From assembly GCF_001650875.1 (NCBI RefSeq), contig NZ_LXYI01000001.1, forward strand, positions 185,081-249,080: a stretch of DNA of 64,000 nt, written 5' to 3'. How positions within the stretch are numbered: the stretch's first letter is position 1; every line of letters starts with the position of its first letter. Below the pieces are notes generated by a model. It was not told the origin of the DNA. It saw only the letters and a list, made by a program, of their open reading frames with translations, and did not search any database. Of the stretch, positions 58,245 to 64,000 are shown one piece after another. The stretch is from Sulfitobacter sp. EhC04. GTDB taxonomy: Bacteria; Pseudomonadota; Alphaproteobacteria; Rhodobacterales; Rhodobacteraceae. Both the position numbers and the translations under genes were made by a program.

Positions 58245-61200
58245 TCACGCCGCTAGCCGCGCCTCGACCTCGGCACGGACCTTATCGGCTGCCTTTTCCT
58301 TGACCGGACCATAGCCGCGGATATCCTTCGGTGCGGCGAGCAGGGCCAGCTTGTCCACTTGCGTGAGGTTGCTGCGGGCCACCTGGTCCATCAGGTCCTC
58401 GTACCAGCCGATCAGCGCCACTTCCATCCGCCTGTCCGCCCCGTAGGAGAAGACATCCGCCCAGCTGCCACGCAAACCCTTCATACGCGCAAGTAGCCGG
58501 AAGGCCGACCCCATCCAGGGGCCGAAGATCCTTTTGAAGGGACGCCCGCGCGTGTCCTGGCCCGTGGGCCACATCGGGGGGGCAAGGTGGTATTTCACCT
58601 TGTAGTCGCCCTCGAACTCTTCCGCGATACGCTCGGCAAATCCGGTCTGGCTGTGCAGGCGGGCCACCTCGTATTCGTCCTTGTAGGCCATCAGCTTGAA
58701 CAGTGACCGTGCCGCCGCGCGCTGCATGTCCTCGTCAGCACCGGTTTCGGCAAAACGCGCCAGCCTGTCGGCATAACGCCGGGCATAGGCTGTATCCTGA
58801 TACTCGGTCAGGAAGGCCATGCGCCGTTTGATCAGGCCCTGAACCGTTTCATCCGGCTGGGTCGGTTCGGGCAGGGCCAGCTTGGCAGGATTCGCCGCCA
58901 TAACGCGGCCATAGGCAAAGGCATCCTTGTTTCGGTCCGGGGCTACGCCGTTCAACTCGATGGCCTGATAGAGCGCGGTCAGCGAGACCGGCACCAGCCC
59001 CTTTTGCCAGGCAAATCCCAGCATCATGACATTGGCAAAAACCGCGTCACCCATCAGCCGTTCAGCCATGGCGTTGGCATCGAAGGCCGACAGGTTCCCG
59101 GCACCGACAACCTCCGCGATCACCGCCTCGCGCTGGTCCATCGCCAGATCGGCATCGCGGTTCAACACCAGATCGCCGGTCGGCATTTCCGCCCGGTTCA
59201 GCACGATCCGGGTGCCCTTGCGGTAGTGCGCCGATGCCTTGGGCGCGGAACTGACCACCATGTCGCAGCCGATCACCGCGTCGGCGTGGCCTTCCTCGAT
59301 GCGGACCTGGTGCACGTCGCCGGGTCTGCGCGCCAGCCGCACATAGCCAAGCACGGTTCCGAACTTCTGCGCAAAACCGGTGAAATCCAGCACGCTGGAA
59401 CCTTTGCCTTCCAGATGCGCGGCCATGGAGATCAGCGCACCCACGGTCACCACGCCGGTGCCGCCCACCCCCGTGACCAGCAGGTCATAGGGATCGTCCA
59501 GCCCGGGCATGTTGGGGTCGGGCAGGGCGCGGGCCATCTCTGCCACATTGAAACCGGCACCGGCCTTGCGGCGGCGCGTCGCCCCTTCGATGGTCACGAA
59601 GGAGGGACAAAAGCCGTTGAGGCAGGAATAGTCCTTGTTGCAGGTGCTCAGGTTGATCTTGCGCTTGGTGCCGAACTCGGTCTTTTTCGGCTCCACGCTC
59701 AGGCAGTTGGATTCAAGGCTGCAATCGCCGCAGCCTTCGCAGACCAGATCGTTGATCATCACGAACTTTGGCGGGTCTTCCAGCGTGCCGCGTTTGCGCT
59801 TGCGACGCTTCTCGGTGGCGCACATCTGTTCGTAGATCAGGACGGTCACACCGGGAATGTCGCGCAATTCGCGCTGTACCGTGTCCAGATCGCGGCGGTG
59901 GTCAAATGTGGTCCCCTTGGGGAAGTCGCCGTGCGTGAACTTTTCCGGCATGTCGGAGACGATGGCGATACGCGTGACCCCCTCGGCCCGCGCCGCCTGA
60001 GCGATGCCGAAGACAGAGACCGGGCCGTCCACGGGTTGTCCGCCGGTCATGGCGACAGCGTCGTTGTAGAGGATCTTGTAGGTGATGTTTGCCTTTGCCG
60101 CGACCGCCTGCCGGATTGCGAGCGAACCGGAGTGATACCAGGTCCCTTCGCCGAGGTTCTGGAACACATGCTTGCCGCCATTGAACAGCGAGGTCGCGAT
60201 CCATGGCACGCCTTCACCGCCCATCTGGGCGAAACCGGCGGTGTCGCGGTCCATCCAGGAGGCCATGACGTGACAGCCGATCCCGGAATTGGCGGTGGAG
60301 CCTTCGGGCAGTTTGGTCGAAGTATTATGCGGGCAGCCCGAACAGAAATAGGGTGTACGGGTCGCCCCCGGCACGTTCAGCAGGATGGGCGGCGTGTCGG
60401 TCAGGGCCTTTGCCTTGTCCGGCAGGTTTTCATCCGGAAAAAAGGCGTGCAGCCGTGCCGCGAGGATCGGGACCAGCTTCAGCGGTGACAGTTCGCCCGT
60501 CCAGGGCACCAGTTCGTCAAGGTTCTCGTCATGTTTGCCGACCATGCGCGCGGGCTTGGAGCCGGGCCAGTCATAGAAGGCTTCCTTGAATTGGCTTTCG
60601 ATGATGCCGCGCTTTTCCTCGATCACCAGCACTTCGCGTTTGGAGCGGACAAAGGCCAGCGCATCGCGCCGGGCCAGGGGCCAGACCATGCCGACCTTGT
60701 AGATGTCGATGCCGAGCGCGTGGCACTTGTTCTCGTCCAGCCCCAGCAGGCGCAGTGCTTCCATCAGGTCCAGATGGCCCTTGCCGGTGGTGACGATCCC
60801 GAAGGGCGCATCTTGCAGGTCATAGATGCGCCGGTCGATCGGGTTCGCCTCGACAAAGGCTTCGACCGCCTCAAGCTTGTCGTGCAGTCGGTTCTCGATC
60901 AGGGGGGAGGGCAGATCGCCCAACCGGACATGCAGGCCGCCCGATGGCGCGGTGTAATCGGGCTGGATGAACACACGGTCTGCCGCCAGATCGACAGATG
61001 CACCGGATTCCACCGTCTCGGATATTGCCTTGAACCCGACCCATGTGCCGGTAAAGCGCGACAGTGCAAATCCGTATTCGCCGAAGGTCTGATATTCGGC
61101 CACCGATGCAGGGTTCAGCGTGGGCATGAACCACGCCATGAAAGCCACGTCGGACTGATGCGGCATGGAGGAAGAGACGCAGCCGTGATCGTCGCCTGCG

Positions 61201-61643
61201 ACCACCAGCACGCCACCCTTGGGGGCCGATCCGTAGGCGTTGCCGTGTTTCAGCGCGTCGCCCGAGCGGTCCACCCCCGGCCCCTTGCCGTACCACATGG
61301 AAAAGACGCCCTCGACCTCTGCATGCGGGTCCAGATGGGCCTGCTGTGCGCCCAGAACGGCGGTGGCGCCAAGGTCTTCGTTCACGGCGGGCAGGAACTT
61401 GATGCGGCCCGCATCCAGCCGGGCCTTGTTGCGCCAGATCTCCTGGTCCAGGCCACCCAGCGGGGAGCCGCGATAGCCAGATACAAAACCGGCGGTGTTC
61501 AACCCCGCCGCCTGATCGCGCCGCGCCTGGTCCAGCATGATACGCACCAGTGCCTGCGTACCAGTCATGAAAACACGCCCGCGCGGCAGCGCGTAACGGT
61601 CCTCCAGCCTGTAGGTGGAAAAGCTCTGGTCCTGCTTGGTCAT
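58245..61643 (-). CDS. iorA: Indolepyruvate ferredoxin oxidoreductase, fused alpha/beta subunits
   Basis: Oxidatively decarboxylates aryl- or branched 2-oxo acids to acyl-CoA with ferredoxin. A single 1132-aa chain. The N-terminal pyruvate-ferredoxin-type domains include 'AGFVSGYRGSPLGGLDQEIW' and 'GDDHGCVSSSMPHQSDVAFMAWFMPTLNP'. TPP-binding and cluster regions include 'TPYFCSGCPHNTSTKLPEG' and 'GMGCH'-like 'GIGCHVMASWMDRDTAGFAQMGGEG'. A cysteine-rich Fe-S segment is 'NDLVCEGCGDCSLESNCLSVEP'. The C-terminal gamma-type domain begins 'DLLVTGVGGTGVVTVGALISMAAHL'. ATG 61643 is fixed by AGGAGGTG 6 nt upstream. It is divergent from an Lrp-family gene, likely its regulator. Confidence 0.94.
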   Translation of the reverse strand: MTKQDQSFSTYRLEDRYALPRGRVFMTGTQALVRIMLDQARRDQAAGLNTAGFVSGYRGSPLGGLDQEIWRNKARLDAGRIKFLPAVNEDLGATAVLGAQQAHLDPHAEVEGVFSMWYGKGPGVDRSGDALKHGNAYGSAPKGGVLVVAGDDHGCVSSSMPHQSDVAFMAWFMPTLNPASVAEYQTFGEYGFALSRFTGTWVGFKAISETVESGASVDLAADRVFIQPDYTAPSGGLHVRLGDLPSPLIENRLHDKLEAVEAFVEANPIDRRIYDLQDAPFGIVTTGKGHLDLMEALRLLGLDENKCHALGIDIYKVGMVWPLARRDALAFVRSKREVLVIEEKRGIIESQFKEAFYDWPGSKPARMVGKHDENLDELVPWTGELSPLKLVPILAARLHAFFPDENLPDKAKALTDTPPILLNVPGATRTPYFCSGCPHNTSTKLPEGSTANSGIGCHVMASWMDRDTAGFAQMGGEGVPWIATSLFNGGKHVFQNLGEGTWYHSGSLAIRQAVAAKANITYKILYNDAVAMTGGQPVDGPVSVFGIAQAARAEGVTRIAIVSDMPEKFTHGDFPKGTTFDHRRDLDTVQRELRDIPGVTVLIYEQMCATEKRRKRKRGTLEDPPKFVMINDLVCEGCGDCSLESNCLSVEPKKTEFGTKRKINLSTCNKDYSCLNGFCPSFVTIEGATRRRKAGAGFNVAEMARALPDPNMPGLDDPYDLLVTGVGGTGVVTVGALISMAAHLEGKGSSVLDFTGFAQKFGTVLGYVRLARRPGDVHQVRIEEGHADAVIGCDMVVSSAPKASAHYRKGTRIVLNRAEMPTGDLVLNRDADLAMDQREAVIAEVVGAGNLSAFDANAMAERLMGDAVFANVMMLGFAWQKGLVPVSLTALYQAIELNGVAPDRNKDAFAYGRVMAANPAKLALPEPTQPDETVQGLIKRRMAFLTEYQDTAYARRYADRLARFAETGADEDMQRAAARSLFKLMAYKDEYEVARLHSQTGFAERIAEEFEGDYKVKYHLAPPMWPTGQDTRGRPFKRIFGPWMGSAFRLLARMKGLRGSWADVFSYGADRRMEVALIGWYEDLMDQVARSNLTQVDKLALLAAPKDIRGYGPVKEKAADKVRAEVEARLAA

Positions 61644-61780
61644 GTGAAACACCTCCTGAAAGGTCAGTTTAACGCGAATTCTCCGGATATTGCTGTCTAT
61701 TTTTGCGAAATTCCCTATGATATGGGGGTGAAATATTCACCTTGATGCCTTGCGGCGGATAGATTTCTCAAGGAGCGCTC

Positions 61781-62233
61781 ATGGAAGCCATTGATCATAA
61801 ACTTGTTCGCCTGTTGCAGCAGGACGCCCGTCAGTCCAACGCGCAACTGGCGGAAAAGTTGAATATCTCTGCATCGGCCTGCTGGCGGCGGGTCAAGGCA
61901 TTGGAGGATGCAGGGGTGATCGAGCGTTACAGCGCGATGGTCAATCCGGTGGCGATGGGCCTTGGGTTCGAGGCGATTGTACATGTTCACCTGACCCGCC
62001 ACGACACACAGGCGCTGGCGCGCTTTATCGCGGCGGTGCATCTGCGCGAGGAAGTGACGGAGTGTTTTGCCACCACGGGGCAAGCGGATTACCACCTGCG
62101 GGTGCTCTGCCGGGATATCGACGCCTACAACGCCTTTCTCGAAGACTTCCTGTTTGTGCAGCCCGCCGTCAACTCGGCGCAGACCAATGTCGTTCTGCGG
62201 CGGATCAAATCGAATGCGCCGCTGGGCGGTTGA
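61781..62233 (+). CDS. Lrp/AsnC-family transcriptional regulator
   Basis: A 150-residue regulator. The helix-turn-helix includes 'DHKLVRLLQQDARQSNAQLAEKLNISASACWRRVKALEDAGVIERYSA' (about 5-52). The RAM/AsnC ligand-binding domain follows (about 65-145), with 'ECFATTGQADYHLRVLCRDIDAYNAFLEDFL'. It is divergent from iorA across 137 bp, so it probably controls iorA in response to an amino acid or its 2-oxo acid. Such pairing is common in alphaproteobacteria. Confidence 0.92.
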   Translation: MEAIDHKLVRLLQQDARQSNAQLAEKLNISASACWRRVKALEDAGVIERYSAMVNPVAMGLGFEAIVHVHLTRHDTQALARFIAAVHLREEVTECFATTGQADYHLRVLCRDIDAYNAFLEDFLFVQPAVNSAQTNVVLRRIKSNAPLGG

Positions 62234-62336
62234 ACCCTGCGACTGGCCGGTATTTCCTGCCCGACAGGCGCGCGCCGCTTGACATCGCGGCCCAGCTTGG
62301 GCCTTTTGCCAGAAACTCAAAACCGGAGGACTCCCC

Positions 62337-63452
62337 ATGATGAAGACCCGTGCAGCCGTCGCTGTTGAAGCAGGCAAACCGTTAGAGATCATGGAAGTGA
62401 ACCTCGAAGGGCCGAAAAAGGGCGAGGTGCTGGTCGAAATCAAGGCGACCGGGCTTTGCCACACGGATGAATTCACCCGTTCGGGCGACGATCCCGAAGG
62501 CATCTTTCCTGCGATCCTCGGACATGAGGGTGCCGGAATCGTGCTGGAGGTCGGTGAAGGCGTGACAACGCTGGAACCGGGCGATCACGTGATCCCACTT
62601 TATACCCCGGAATGCCGTCAGTGCGACTATTGCCTGTCGGGCAAGACCAACCTGTGCCAGGCGATCCGTGTCACGCAGGGGCAGGGCCTGCTGCCCGATG
62701 GCACCACGCGGTTTTCCATGCTGGATGGCACCCCCATTCATCACTACATGGGCTGTTCCACCTTTGCCAATCATACGGTGGTGCCGGAGATCGCATTGGC
62801 CAAGGTGCGCAAGGATGCGCCCTTTGACAAGATTTGCTATATCGGTTGTGGCGTGACCACCGGCATCGGTGCGGTCATCAACACCGCCAAGGTCGAAATC
62901 GGCGCGCGCTGCGTGGTCTTTGGCCTGGGCGGCATCGGGTTGAACGTGATCCAGGGGCTGCGATTGGCCGGTGCGGACCAGATCGTCGGCGTCGACCTGA
63001 ACGACGACAAGGCCGAGATCGCGAAATATTTCGGCATGACCGACTTCGTCAATCCCAACAACGTCGACGGTGATATGGTTGCCCATCTGGTCGAACTGAC
63101 CGGCGGCGGGGCGGATTACTCCTTTGATGCGACGGGCAACACCAAGGTGATGCGTACCGCGCTGGAAGCCGCGCACAAGGGATGGGGCGAAAGCATCATC
63201 ATCGGTGTGGCCGCAGCGGGTGCCGAAATTTCCACACGTCCGTTCCAGTTGGTCACGGGTAGGGTCTGGCGTGGCACGGCCTTTGGCGGTGCCAAGGGCC
63301 GGACCGATGTGCCTCAGATTGTCGACTGGTACATGAACGGCAAGATCGAGATCGACCCGATGATCACCCACAAGCTGACGCTGGACGAGATCAACCACGG
63401 ATTCGAACTGATGCATCAGGGCAAGTCCATTCGCGCGGTGGTTGAATTTTAA
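62337..63452 (+). CDS. S-(hydroxymethyl)glutathione dehydrogenase / class III alcohol dehydrogenase
   Basis: Oxidises the glutathione adduct of formaldehyde with NAD. At 371 aa, class III landmarks include '[40 protein letters not shown]' (catalytic zinc Cys and His), the structural-zinc cysteines in '[17 protein letters not shown]', '[15 protein letters not shown]', Rossmann loop '[21 protein letters not shown]', and '[23 protein letters not shown]' with the Arg that binds glutathione. GGAGGA lies 6 nt before tandem ATGs. The esterase gene (fghA) that often follows is not seen in the remaining 0.5 kb. Confidence 0.94.
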   Translation: MMKTRAAVAVEAGKPLEIMEVNLEGPKKGEVLVEIKATGLCHTDEFTRSGDDPEGIFPAILGHEGAGIVLEVGEGVTTLEPGDHVIPLYTPECRQCDYCLSGKTNLCQAIRVTQGQGLLPDGTTRFSMLDGTPIHHYMGCSTFANHTVVPEIALAKVRKDAPFDKICYIGCGVTTGIGAVINTAKVEIGARCVVFGLGGIGLNVIQGLRLAGADQIVGVDLNDDKAEIAKYFGMTDFVNPNNVDGDMVAHLVELTGGGADYSFDATGNTKVMRTALEAAHKGWGESIIIGVAAAGAEISTRPFQLVTGRVWRGTAFGGAKGRTDVPQIVDWYMNGKIEIDPMITHKLTLDEINHGFELMHQGKSIRAVVEF

Positions 63453-63491
63453 CTACTGACTTATGGTCAATTATGATATAATATAGGTAAA

Positions 63492-63532
63492 AGCCCTGTT
63501 TTGTTTCGCAAATGAAGGAGCGAAGCAGGGCT
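63492..63532 (+). terminator. Stem-loop after the class III alcohol dehydrogenase gene
   Basis: AGCCCTG..TTTCGC pairs with GCGAAGCAGGGCT (a small bulge on the left arm) over a loop of about 10 nt and is followed by GATTTATT. It is probably the transcript end. The following 300 bp (63533-63833) is A+T rich and carries no gene. It should hold the promoter of the next gene. Confidence 0.6.
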
Positions 63533-63833
63533 GATTTATTCGACTGTCTGATCAGCCTTTTGGGCTGAGCCCTGCGTGGCGTTTAAAAAAACAGAAAGTT
63601 AACTCTTGCGTCAGCAACTTGCGGACGTTCGTCATGTTTTCGGCCATTTACGCGCCGTTTCCCCAGAATTTCTAGATCGCAGCCCAATTAAGTACCTGTT
63701 TTCATTGGGTGCTCTAATTTAGTTAAGATTCAATTAATCTTCCGCGCATAACCAGCGATTTTGAGAACTCTCGTCAAAATTTATCCGAATTCTCAACTTA
63801 CAACTTTAAGGGTAACTGGTTTGGAGAAGTGAT

Positions 63834-64000
63834 ATGACCAATTTCAAGCATTCTATGATCGGGGCGGTTCTGCCCCTGATAATGACAACTCTTCCTGCAC
63901 AGGCTCAGATCATTGATATCGATCTTGACCTGGGTGACCTTCTGGGGGTGGGGCTTTGTATCGGGGGCGGGTGCGATGACGACTTTGAATCACCTGATGA
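63834..64000 (+). CDS. Small secreted protein (5' part only, runs off the window)
   Basis: ATG 63834 follows GGAGAAGTG. The first 55 residues are in the window. The signal peptide starts MTNFKHSMIGAVLPLIMTT and is cleaved after AQA. The mature start is QIIDIDLDLGDLLGVGLCIG, then a glycine pair with a second Cys and a run of Asp residues. The acidic, Leu/Asp-alternating start suggests a surface or calcium-binding protein, but no family can be named from this fragment. Confidence 0.65.
   Translation, partial: MTNFKHSMIGAVLPLIMTTLPAQAQIIDIDLDLGDLLGVGLCIGGGCDDDFESPD

Noticed and set aside
1..64000. CRISPR array, prophage, integron or intact insertion sequence
   Set aside because: No spaced direct-repeat array, no phage structural or integrase genes and no transposase were found. 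The only mobile-like signals are short palindromic repeats.
1..64000. tRNA or rRNA genes
   Set aside because: No cloverleaf-like sequence with a T-arm motif was found when reading the intergenic regions. A tRNAscan run would settle this.

Overview
The window is a high-GC, densely coded chromosomal segment from an alphaproteobacterium, most likely a marine Rhodobacterales (Roseobacter-group) species. The evidence is a SAM/SAH riboswitch directly upstream of metK, an fabI-fabB-fabA operon divergent from irr, a fused indolepyruvate ferredoxin oxidoreductase divergent from an Lrp-type regulator, and TRAP/TAXI transport. I see no tRNA, rRNA, CRISPR array, intact insertion sequence or prophage. The genus cannot be assigned from what is visible.

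Layout. 1-8.2 kb: DUF1330/DUF952 pair, periplasmic 5'-nucleotidase, MFS carrier, SRAP DNA-protein crosslink protein, a cupredoxin-like secreted protein, and a LysR regulator divergent from glutaryl-CoA dehydrogenase. 8.2-17.7 kb: a minus-strand run of nine closely packed catabolic genes (haloacid dehalogenase, alpha/beta hydrolase, Ser/Thr dehydratase, EEP-family phosphohydrolase, pcaD, pcaB, Tet-like MFS, Zn alcohol dehydrogenase, enolase-superfamily enzyme). 17.9-26.6 kb: FKBP-type PPIase, rRNA methyltransferase, fabI-fabB-fabA, irr, PhyH-like dioxygenase, miaB. 26.6-28.7 kb: a 68-bp perfect palindrome and small envelope proteins, two of which share a cysteine-bearing module. 28.7-37.1 kb: housekeeping genes phoH-ybeY-corC-lnt, metK with its riboswitch, trmB, aroA-cmk. 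37.2-42.1 kb: small secreted protein, rhodanese, sulfotransferase and a two-gene TAXI-TRAP transporter. 42.1-48.5 kb: galU-GH13 glucosidase on the minus strand, divergent from a glycerol-3-phosphate dehydrogenase / HAD phosphatase / GT20 synthase operon. 49-58 kb: di-heme peroxidase, FG-GAP repeat protein, ROK regulator and a xylose-type operon. 58.2-64 kb: iorA, Lrp regulator, class III alcohol dehydrogenase and the start of a small secreted protein.

The most coherent metabolic unit is 45.1-48.5 kb. Glycerol-3-phosphate dehydrogenase makes glycerol-3-phosphate, a GgpS-like GT20 enzyme would glucosylate it, and the HAD enzyme would dephosphorylate the product to glucosylglycerol, an osmolyte. 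The divergent galU and alpha-glucosidase could supply nucleotide sugar and recycle the product.

The main non-coding signals are: the riboswitch; two families of short dispersed palindromic repeats between genes; a structured MITE-like element at 4.5 kb; the 68-bp palindrome after miaB; and a decayed second copy of the iorA 3' end together with its flanking hairpins.
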